Below, one piece after another: positions 1-5,014 of a stretch of DNA of 5,014 nt. Origin of the DNA: Bdellovibrionales bacterium (GTDB lineage Bacteria > Bdellovibrionota_G > JALEGL01 > JAGRAY01); assembly GCA_020434375.1 (NCBI GenBank), contig JAGRAY010000136.1, forward strand, positions 1 to 5,014. The letters are read 5' to 3'. The translations under genes and the position numbers were made by a program. Below the pieces are notes generated by a model. It was not told the origin of the DNA and made no database searches. It saw nothing but the letters and a program-made list of their open reading frames with translations. The stretch's first letter is position 1. Every line of letters starts with the position of its first letter.

Positions 1-2184
1 AAACAGGGTGGTAGTACTATTACTCAGCAGCTTGCCAAAGGGCTTATGTTAACACCAGAGCGAACCATCATGAGAAAAATTCGCGAAATGATTTTGGCTT
101 TTAAAATGGAGAGCTACCTAACCAAAGATCAAATTTTGGAAATCTATTTGAATCAAATTTTCTTAGGTCATAATGCTTACGGCATACGAGGAGCTGCAAA
201 TGCCTACTACGGGAAAGAACCCAAAGATCTTTCTCTTGCGCAAGCCGCCACGTTAGCTGGCTTAACAAGAGCACCTAGCCGAGATAACCCTATTGCAAGC
301 CTGGAAAGAGCCGATGGAAAACGAAAATATGTACTCGGACGTATGCTAGAGGAAAGCTACATTACAAAATCTCAATACGAACAGGCTCTAGACGAAAGTA
401 TTCAGCCCCTGGAAGATGAAAATTTGAATTTTAAATATGCACCCTACTTTGTGGAGCATGTTCGAAAATACTTGGTTCAAAAATATGGCGATGACTTGAT
501 ATTAGAAGGAGGCCTACGCATATACACGACAGTGGATTCCAACGCAGCAAAAGCCGCAGAAATTGCATTGAGACGCGGCATTGAAGATGTCGACCATCAC
601 CAGGGTTACTATGGACCGATCACCAAAATCAAAAAGAAAGACCGCAAGGATTATCCATCTGTATTGATGACGGAGCAAGATTCTAAAAAACTTGAACGAG
701 ATCGCTTTTACAAGGCATTAGTTACAGATGTCGACAACAAAAAGAAACTCGTATTAATCCACCTTGGACATCGTGAGGGATTCATTGTTTTTGATGACAT
801 GAAGTGGGCAAGAAGGCCAAACCCAGAAGTTTATTGGGAGTACGGTTTGATTCAAAAACCCTCTGATGCTCTTAGCGAAGGCGATGTCATTTGGGTTCGA
901 CTACCTCGTGACAAGGAAAATTCAAAGCCCATAAAAAATGCGCCCAAAGGACGCGTAAGATTTGTTCTAACTCAGGAGCCCAAAGTTCAGGGTGCGCTAT
1001 TGGCCATGGATCCATCTAACGGAGAGATACGTGCTGTCGTTGGAGGTTACGATTTTAATAAAAGTGAATTCAACCGAGCTGTTCAGGCAAGTCGACAACC
1101 CGGCTCAGCATTTAAACCCATTATTTATACGGCAGCTCTCGATCATGGGTACACACCTGCGAGCGTTGTTCTAGATATTCCAGTTGTTTACGATGACCCA
1201 GGGCAGGATTTTATCTGGAAACCAAAAAACTATGCTGGTGAGTTTCACGGTGACACGATTTTCAGAGACTGCTTGGTTCAATCAAGAAATGTCCCCACCA
1301 TTAAGATTGTAGAAAATATCGGTCTAGACACTGTTATTAGCTACGCGGAGCGCTTGGGCATTCGATCACCCCTTCAGCGAAATCTATCATTGGCTTTGGG
1401 TTCATCTTCTGTGACTTTGCTAGAACTCACGAGTGCTTATTCTGTTTTTGCTGCCGGTGGAAGGCGCAGGGATCAAGAAATTTTTGTAAGTAAAGTTCTA
1501 GATAGAGAAGATCAGATTTTAGAACGAAACAGTTATCACGATCTTTCGATGGATCTAATTGCTCAAACGATTGTTGCTGAAAAACAAGTTCTTAGTGAAC
1601 TTCAGCACAAAGAAGCTATTGAAGCAGGGAAGGTTGTTAAAGTAGATCCGGAAGATCCAAATCAACCTGAGATCGTTCCTACGCCGGAAATTTCCTTGCC
1701 CAGCGACTATGCGATAAGCCCACAAACAGCGTTTATTATGACTCACCTATTGAAACAAGTCATCAGCGCCGGAACGGCTAGACGCGTATACGATGCCAAG
1801 CGCCCAGCAGCCGGCAAAACAGGAACTACAAACGAAAATCATGATGCTTGGTTCATGGGATTTACCCCTGATCTTGTGGCAGGTGTATGGATAGGTCATG
1901 ACGATGCGAGCAAGAGTTTGGGTACCATGGAAGATGGCGGACGAGTGGCGTCACCCATTTGGCAAGCATTTATGACAGAAGCTCTTGTCAACGAACCACG
2001 AGATTTTGAAATACCTGAAGGTGTTATTGCTGTGCCTATTGACCGAGAGTCTGGCAAGCGCACCGAACTGAAAGACAATAATACGCTAGAAGAGTACTTT
2101 AAGGTTGGAACAGAACCTTTACTTAATGATCCTGAAAAATCCATCGATAAGAAAAGTGTTCAAGATTTTTACCTCGAAGAATAA
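1..2184 (+). CDS. mrcA: Bifunctional class A penicillin-binding protein, PBP1A type (5' end missing)
   Basis: This enzyme polymerises lipid II into glycan strands (GT51 transglycosylase) and cross-links their stem peptides (transpeptidase). It is anchored in the inner membrane and works in the periplasm. The frame is open from base 1, so the gene starts upstream; 727 residues are visible. The fragment opens in GT51 motif 2 (GGSTITQQLAKG, residues 3-14), followed by the RKxxE motif (residues 25-29) and the ILEIYLNQIFLG region (45-56). The membrane anchor and the catalytic EDxxFxxHxG motif 1 are off the window. A linker or OB-like region covers roughly residues 200-330. The transpeptidase domain has all three active-site motifs: SAFK (nt 1105-1116, Ser369), SRN (nt 1282-1290) and KTGTT (nt 1816-1830). 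All visible catalytic motifs are intact, so the enzyme should be active. The next gene starts inside its last codons. Assignment to the PBP1A family is firm; the symbol follows the E. coli name. Confidence 0.96.
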   Translation, partial: KQGGSTITQQLAKGLMLTPERTIMRKIREMILAFKMESYLTKDQILEIYLNQIFLGHNAYGIRGAANAYYGKEPKDLSLAQAATLAGLTRAPSRDNPIASLERADGKRKYVLGRMLEESYITKSQYEQALDESIQPLEDENLNFKYAPYFVEHVRKYLVQKYGDDLILEGGLRIYTTVDSNAAKAAEIALRRGIEDVDHHQGYYGPITKIKKKDRKDYPSVLMTEQDSKKLERDRFYKALVTDVDNKKKLVLIHLGHREGFIVFDDMKWARRPNPEVYWEYGLIQKPSDALSEGDVIWVRLPRDKENSKPIKNAPKGRVRFVLTQEPKVQGALLAMDPSNGEIRAVVGGYDFNKSEFNRAVQASRQPGSAFKPIIYTAALDHGYTPASVVLDIPVVYDDPGQDFIWKPKNYAGEFHGDTIFRDCLVQSRNVPTIKIVENIGLDTVISYAERLGIRSPLQRNLSLALGSSSVTLLELTSAYSVFAAGGRRRDQEIFVSKVLDREDQILERNSYHDLSMDLIAQTIVAEKQVLSELQHKEAIEAGKVVKVDPEDPNQPEIVPTPEISLPSDYAISPQTAFIMTHLLKQVISAGTARRVYDAKRPAAGKTGTTNENHDAWFMGFTPDLVAGVWIGHDDASKSLGTMEDGGRVASPIWQAFMTEALVNEPRDFEIPEGVIAVPIDRESGKRTELKDNNTLEEYFKVGTEPLLNDPEKSIDKKSVQDFYLEE

Positions 2185-3862
2185 ACTGGTTTTTTGCCTA
2201 GCCTTATTTTTTTTGTTGCCGTTAGCAAGTTGCGTTTTACAGCGGCCCAGGCCCACGATTGTAGAGCCAAAAAATCCTGTTGGCGACGGCGAGATTTTGC
2301 TATGGCAATTGTTTCAAAGTTTTTGGTTGCCACCAGCTAAAGATAAAGACCTCATCACAGTAGGTATTATTTCAGAAGCACCTAAAGTTCGATTTCGGTC
2401 AGATGGCACACTGACAATTACTGTTTTTTCTGAAGACAAGAGTTTTGAAATTTACTCACCAGAACATGTGACATGGACAGTGGATTCGGCAACAATTACA
2501 CGCCCTGCGAGAGTCGAATATTTACCTGCGGTTGAAACTCGTCTTTTTATGGGAGAACCTCCCACAACCTTAGCATTGGTAGCCAAGTGGAAAAGTTTAG
2601 GTTTTGCGGGTGTTCAATGGTTAGGTCCAAAACAGATGGGAATATCTAGAGGCTCTGGTTCTTTAGACCGATGGATTCTTTCTCTGTCGCCTCCTACAAG
2701 CCTAAAAAATGCACAGGCCCTGTGCAGGAAAGGCCGTGCTTCGACAGGATTTTGTAGGGTGCTTGCCTATACGCGCGTTCCTCTTGTTTCGAAAGGCGTG
2801 ATCCGTGCTGAGAATTCGTCATTTGAACGAGAATTTGAAGGCTTTATTTCTGTAAAGGGAGAGAGGCTTGTTGAAGTGCTAGATTTTGTGCCTGAACCAC
2901 GAACAAATAATACATCGATTGAAAGCTATTCGTCTCCCCTTTATGTCGTTCCTGTAGAGGAAAATCAATGGGCACTGGTTCAACAAACCACCCTTGGGAA
3001 TTATTTGAAAAGTGTTGTGCCAAGTGAAATCTTCCCCAATGCACCCATAGAAGCTGTGAAAGCCCAAGCTATTGTAGCCAGAACGTATGCCTTATTGCAT
3101 TTACCCGCCGATGCAAAGATGCATCCCTTTAGCATATGCAGTACAACCCTTTGTCAGGTCTATCGAGGCGCATCAATCACGCAGGCCAACAGCGATCGTG
3201 CTATTGAAGAAACGGATTCATTGGTGCTTTGGGGCCAAAAAGGGCAGCCTGCTGAAACATTTTATCATGGTATATGTGGCGGTCATACCGAAGAAAAAAC
3301 GGAGATTTGGGGCATGCCTTCACGAAGCTATCTTCACGGCTCTAAAGATTCATTGAAACCGTGGAAGGCACTTTTAAAAGATTCGGATGTTGAGACGTAT
3401 TTGAAATCGGCAGATGCGAACACTATTTATTGTGGCTCCTCCAAGTATACCAACGAGGAACGTTGGAGATGGGAACGAACACTTCGTACAAAAGAGCTTC
3501 ATAAGATTCTCGAAAAGATCAATTTATCCCCGCCTCTAACAGGCCTCAAGGTTTTAAAACGAGGCGTGTCGGGAAGAGTATTGTCGCTTGAAATCAAAAC
3601 GCGCGCCGCATCAAAAATCATTTATGGCGAACTTAAAATACGCATGCTTTTTGGTGGATTGCTCTCGTCTCTCGTGGTTTTTAAACCTCAAACGCGAGGC
3701 GATGAAATAGTAGAGCTTAATATCATAGGTGCTGGCTACGGCCATGGCGTTGGAATGTGTCAGGTTGGGGCCATAGGCCGCGCTGAAAAAGGTCAAAATT
3801 TTGGCGAAATATTAAAGGCTTATTATCCTAACACCCAATTAGGAACAGTTATGTTAAAATAA
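2126..3862 (+). CDS. SpoIID/LytB-domain lipoprotein, putative peptidoglycan lytic enzyme or amidase enhancer
   Basis: Members of this family include SpoIID, a lytic transglycosylase acting on denuded glycan strands in sporulating bacteria, and LytB, an amidase enhancer. From the ATG at 2126 the protein has 578 residues. Its N-terminus is Lys/Arg-rich, then hydrophobic, and ends in the lipobox LASC (Cys36), so it is probably a lipid-anchored envelope protein. Residues about 37-270 are a less conserved N-terminal region containing the ITVGIISEAPKVRF segment usual before this domain. The SpoIID core begins near NYLKSVVPSE; Glu301 of PSE matches the catalytic Glu position of SpoIID. It continues through KAQAIVARTYAL, a Cys-containing CSTTLCQVYRG segment, and GGHTE, ending with GYGHGVGMCQVGA near residue 540. 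A TTG at 2105 extends the frame. A GTG at 2156 would give a more typical 25-residue signal peptide, so the start is uncertain; no candidate has a strong Shine-Dalgarno. The start overlaps the PBP gene (59 bases from the ATG, 29 from the GTG), implying co-transcription and probably translational coupling. Confidence 0.92.
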   Translation: MILKNPSIRKVFKIFTSKNKLVFCLALFFLLPLASCVLQRPRPTIVEPKNPVGDGEILLWQLFQSFWLPPAKDKDLITVGIISEAPKVRFRSDGTLTITVFSEDKSFEIYSPEHVTWTVDSATITRPARVEYLPAVETRLFMGEPPTTLALVAKWKSLGFAGVQWLGPKQMGISRGSGSLDRWILSLSPPTSLKNAQALCRKGRASTGFCRVLAYTRVPLVSKGVIRAENSSFEREFEGFISVKGERLVEVLDFVPEPRTNNTSIESYSSPLYVVPVEENQWALVQQTTLGNYLKSVVPSEIFPNAPIEAVKAQAIVARTYALLHLPADAKMHPFSICSTTLCQVYRGASITQANSDRAIEETDSLVLWGQKGQPAETFYHGICGGHTEEKTEIWGMPSRSYLHGSKDSLKPWKALLKDSDVETYLKSADANTIYCGSSKYTNEERWRWERTLRTKELHKILEKINLSPPLTGLKVLKRGVSGRVLSLEIKTRAASKIIYGELKIRMLFGGLLSSLVVFKPQTRGDEIVELNIIGAGYGHGVGMCQVGAIGRAEKGQNFGEILKAYYPNTQLGTVMLK

Positions 3863-3866
3863 AGGG
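3861..3866 (+). promoter_or_regulatory. Ribosome binding site of the 201-residue protein gene
   Basis: AAAGGG overlaps the stop codon of the SpoIID-like gene and ends 4 bases before the ATG at 3871. The spacing is on the short side, but this is the only purine-rich match. It supports the ATG at 3871 as the start and suggests that ribosomes finishing the upstream gene re-initiate here. Confidence 0.6.
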
Positions 3867-3870
3867 CATT

Positions 3871-4476
3871 ATGTCTTTGACGCGATTTCAAGACACGGAA
3901 CATCTTGCAAGCGACATCGAAACCTTTGCAAAACGCTTAGACGAGCTTCGCTTAGCCTATGATCAATATTTTAATGGTGTCATTCGTGAGCAACCCGCTG
4001 ATCTGAGAGCCAAAGTATTTGCTTTTGTTCAAAAGCTCTCGGGTCAATCGCTGCAAAACGCACGGTTGAGATTTAAACTTCAACAAACCATTGCCAAGTA
4101 TAATTCCTATGCAATTCTCTGGGATCGCACTCTTCGCGAAATTGAAGAAGGAAGGCATCGAAGAGATCTGTTTCGCCTAAAAATTAAAAAAAATCCGCAT
4201 CCATCCGCAGATTCTAGTACGTCAACAGAGCAGTCAAAATCAACTAGCAATGGAGCATCTCCAGCCAAAAATGACCCGTGGAGTGATTTATTTTCTAAAT
4301 TTGTAGCCTCTAAAAAATCATGTCGTGAGCCCATAGAAGGGCTAACGCTAGAAGCCTTCAAAAAGACGCTAACAGCTCGTATCCAAACACTGGGACCCCA
4401 AGTGAAGGGGAAAAAAGTGAAATTCCAAGTCACTACTGAAGACGGAAAAACGCGTATAAAAACACTGATCTCGTAA
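3871..4476 (+). CDS. Two-domain protein resembling the MXAN_5187 C-terminal-domain family, function unknown
   Basis: This is a 201-residue soluble protein with no signal peptide or membrane segment. Residues 1-108 look strongly helical and charged, with a recognisable block (LDELRLAYDQYFNG, residues 23-36; NSYAILWDRTLREIEEG, 78-94). Residues 111-136 are a Ser/Thr/Asn-rich linker of low complexity. Residues 137-201 form a compact C-terminal domain (WSDLFSKFVASKK; EGLTLEAFKKTL; VKFQVTTEDGKTRIKT). From memory, both the helical block and this C-terminal block resemble proteins common in myxobacteria named after MXAN_5187; I could not run a search. No catalytic motif is visible. The gene starts 8 bases after the SpoIID-like gene, so it is very likely in the same operon, and it ends with tandem stops (TAATAA). 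A cytoplasmic accessory role connected with envelope growth is conceivable from context only. The coding call is firm; the family name is tentative. Confidence 0.87.
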   Translation: MSLTRFQDTEHLASDIETFAKRLDELRLAYDQYFNGVIREQPADLRAKVFAFVQKLSGQSLQNARLRFKLQQTIAKYNSYAILWDRTLREIEEGRHRRDLFRLKIKKNPHPSADSSTSTEQSKSTSNGASPAKNDPWSDLFSKFVASKKSCREPIEGLTLEAFKKTLTARIQTLGPQVKGKKVKFQVTTEDGKTRIKTLIS

Positions 4477-4551
4477 TAAAAATAGATTGATACAATAAGG
4501 TATTTTGAAAATTGGGGTATCTTAAGTTTACACTGTAACAAACGTTCTATA
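4477..4551. other. Intergenic stretch after the operon, no strong terminator seen
   Basis: This 75-base AT-rich stretch separates the three-gene operon from the next promoter. The only notable structure is a weak imperfect hairpin pairing 4497-4503 with 4517-4523, seven pairs including two G-U. It has no following T-run, so it is not a convincing intrinsic terminator. Operon transcripts may read through into the downstream unit or end by Rho. Confidence 0.4.
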
Positions 4552-4581
4552 TTGAAAAACAAACAATAAAGTTGCTATAAT
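4552..4581 (+). promoter_or_regulatory. Sigma-70-type promoter of the small-peptide unit
   Basis: A -35 box TTGAAA (4552-4557; consensus TTGACA) and a perfect -10 box TATAAT (4576-4581) are separated by 18 bases. Transcription should start near 4586-4588, which gives a leader of about 135 bases before the ATG at 4721. That is long enough for the riboswitch-like element. It is the best promoter in the window and lies just where an independent unit after the operon would need it. Confidence 0.75.
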
Positions 4582-4587
4582 AATTAT

Positions 4588-4602
4588 GTTGTCAATGACA
4601 AC
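4588..4602. repeat. Perfect 15-base palindrome at the predicted transcription start
   Basis: GTTGTCA and TGACAAC are exact inverted repeats around a single A. In DNA this is a good shape for a dimeric repressor site overlapping +1. In RNA it can fold as a 6-bp hairpin with a 3-base loop at the very 5' end of the transcript, which often stabilises messages. The sequence alone does not decide between these roles. Confidence 0.55.
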
Positions 4603-4604
4603 CG

Positions 4605-4714
4605 TTTTTTCACCGAAACGGCTATCCCGAGTCGAAAGTTCGGAGTCGCAAAAAGGTTGATCTAAGGTTCATGTGGTTGTGGGCTATGATCGAGGCTTCA
4701 TCGAAGTGAAAGGA
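4605..4714 (+). promoter_or_regulatory. Candidate GEMM-I riboswitch (cyclic-di-GMP class I or cGAMP type) in the small-peptide leader
   Basis: The leader has the order of elements expected for GEMM-I. The 5' strand of the closing helix ends in CAC (4611-4613), followed by a purine-rich stretch and CGGC (4619-4622). A hairpin capped by a GAAA tetraloop follows (4627-4633 with 4638-4643, loop 4634-4637, one bulged U). Next comes GTCGCAAA (4645-4652), close to the GACGCAAA of the family, then GTTG (4656-4659), which can pair with CGGC through two G-U pairs, and then CTAAGG (4662-4667). The final hairpin pairs 4669-4673 with 4685-4689 around an 11-base G/U-rich loop that could be the tetraloop receptor. 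The closing helix pairs 4605-4613 with 4706-4714 (nine contiguous pairs, two G-U) and covers the Shine-Dalgarno. The comparison uses the family consensus from memory. Some conserved bases differ, so the ligand, and even binding, is unproven. Confidence 0.68.
4709..4714 (+). promoter_or_regulatory. Ribosome binding site of the small Cys-peptide gene
   Basis: AAAGGA ends 6 bases before the ATG at 4721, an ideal spacing. It fixes ATG 4721 as the start, rather than the in-frame GTG at 4673, which has no such site and lies inside the structured leader. The site falls within the 3' strand of the predicted closing helix of the riboswitch, so it may be hidden when that helix forms. Confidence 0.8.
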
Positions 4715-4720
4715 AAAATC

Positions 4721-4885
4721 ATGGAAAAGAAAAACCATAAGAAAAAAGTACAGCTTGAACTCGAAATATTGGAGCTTGAGCAAAAGTTAACGCCGTTTGC
4801 TGACACGGACCCGAATGACCCTATGAATGGGTGTCTCCAGAGCTGTGAAGGAAAAATTAATATTAATAATGGCGCAGAGTGCTAA
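4721..4885 (+). CDS. 54-residue Cys-containing peptide, possible RiPP precursor, function unknown
   Basis: I do not recognise a named family. The N-terminal part (residues 1-9) is lysine-rich (MEKKNHKKK). Residues 10-19 alternate hydrophobic and acidic or polar residues (VQLELEILEL), which suggests a beta-strand or amphipathic helix. A central LTPFADTDPNDP segment leads to a C-terminal tail, GCLQSCEG then ININNGAEC, with cysteines at 38, 42 and 54, the last being the final residue. There is no Sec signal peptide or membrane segment. The layout of a charged leader with a strand and a short Cys-bearing core resembles RiPP precursors. A small metal- or redox-binding peptide is the main alternative. 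No modifying enzyme, protease or transporter is visible nearby, and a terminator follows directly, so any partner genes are elsewhere. Good promoter, ribosome binding site and terminator make it very likely to be a real gene. Confidence 0.8.
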   Translation: MEKKNHKKKVQLELEILELEQKLTPFADTDPNDPMNGCLQSCEGKININNGAEC

Positions 4886-4903
4886 AAACATTCTTTTCTG
4901 AAT

Positions 4904-4933
4904 AAAAAAAGCGGCTTTTGCCGCTTTTTTTTT
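4904..4933 (+). terminator. Intrinsic terminator after the small-peptide gene
   Basis: GCGGC (4911-4915) and GCCGC (4920-4924) form a GC-rich stem with a TTTT loop, followed by nine Ts (4925-4933). Seven As on the 5' side can extend the stem, so it may also stop transcripts arriving from the right. It begins 18 bases after the stop codon and makes the peptide gene a single-gene unit. Confidence 0.93.
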
Positions 4934-4946
4934 ACACTATAGTATT

Positions 4947-4976
4947 TTAAATTTTAGTTGATACAGCTTAAATTTT
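4947..4976. repeat. 9-base direct repeat, two copies 21 bases apart
   Basis: TTAAATTTT occurs at 4947-4955 and 4968-4976, so the copies start exactly 21 bases (about two helical turns) apart, just upstream of a possible start codon at 4990. That spacing fits binding of a regulator to one face of DNA. The motif is simple and the region AT-rich, so chance is a real possibility. Confidence 0.35.
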
Positions 4977-4989
4977 GGAAGATTGTCGT

Positions 4990-5014
4990 ATGGCGACTTG
5001 GAGCGTAGCGACGG
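4990..5014 (+). CDS. Possible start of a further gene, cut by the window edge
   Basis: An ATG at 4990 is preceded by GGAAG (4977-4981) at a spacing of 8 bases. The frame stays open to the window end, with eight complete codons (MATWSVAT). This is too short to recognise or to test coding character. The terminal GGAGCGTAGCGACGG also looks like the GC-rich dyads found in some dispersed repeats, so this may not be coding at all. Confidence 0.25.

Noticed and set aside
2105..2125. TTG at 2105 as start of the SpoIID-like lipoprotein
   Set aside because: A rare start codon with AAGG directly adjacent and no proper spacing; it lengthens an already long signal-peptide n-region. ATG 2126 or GTG 2156 fit better.
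1896..2144. 82-codon minus-strand frame inside the PBP gene
   Set aside because: Shadow of the KTG-containing end of the transpeptidase domain; no ribosome site or protein character of its own.
3087..3356. 89-codon + strand frame within the SpoIID-like gene
   Set aside because: It lies wholly inside the conserved SpoIID core in another frame, and its translation has no recognisable character.
4497..4523. Imperfect hairpin after the operon as a terminator
   Set aside because: The stem is AT/GU-rich and has no T-run after it.
4107..4562. 151-codon open frame on the minus strand, antisense to the 201-residue gene
   Set aside because: It mirrors a well-supported + strand gene, its translation is Phe/Ser/Arg-rich without domain character, and it would run through the promoter of the small-peptide unit.
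4673..4720. GTG at 4673 as an extended start of the small peptide
   Set aside because: There is no ribosome binding site before it, it lies in the structured leader, and ATG 4721 has AAAGGA at ideal spacing.
1..5014. CRISPR array, tRNA, rRNA or insertion sequence
   Set aside because: No regularly spaced repeats, cloverleaf-like sequence, rRNA-like stretch, transposase or terminal inverted repeats were seen.

Overview
The window (5,014 bases, moderately AT-rich) carries a cell-wall gene cluster, all on the + strand, followed by a separate small transcription unit. The outer-membrane-type lipoprotein, the PBP1A-class enzyme and a third gene resembling a family I associate with Myxococcota suggest a Gram-negative bacterium of the former deltaproteobacterial groups (Bdellovibrionota- or Myxococcota-like). 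Protein features and general style are the only basis for this; there is no rRNA or other marker gene.

Bases 1-4476 look like one operon read left to right. It starts inside a bifunctional class A penicillin-binding protein (PBP1A type), whose N-terminus lies off the left edge. Next is a SpoIID/LytB-domain lipoprotein whose start codon lies inside the end of the PBP gene. Eight bases after its stop comes a 201-residue two-domain protein that resembles the MXAN_5187 C-terminal-domain family. The first two suggest coupled peptidoglycan synthesis and glycan-strand processing; the role of the third is unknown.

Bases 4552-4933 form a self-contained single-gene unit. It has a good sigma-70-type promoter (TTGAAA, 18-base spacer, TATAAT) and a perfect 15-base palindrome at the expected transcription start. 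The leader has strong features of a GEMM-I (cyclic-di-GMP class I, or the related cGAMP) riboswitch. Then come a clear ribosome binding site, a 54-codon gene for a peptide with three cysteines in its last 17 residues, and a strong intrinsic terminator. The leader's outer helix can pair 5' bases 4605-4613 with 4706-4714, which includes the Shine-Dalgarno sequence, so the riboswitch could control translation directly. The peptide has a lysine-rich N-terminal half with an alternating hydrophobic strand and a Cys-containing C-terminal half, a shape seen in ribosomally made, modified peptide (RiPP) precursors. A second-messenger-controlled small cysteine peptide is the most interesting thing here.

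Bases 4934-5014 are AT-rich, hold a 9-base direct repeat spaced 21 bases apart, and end with a possible start of another gene (ATG at 4990) that runs off the window.
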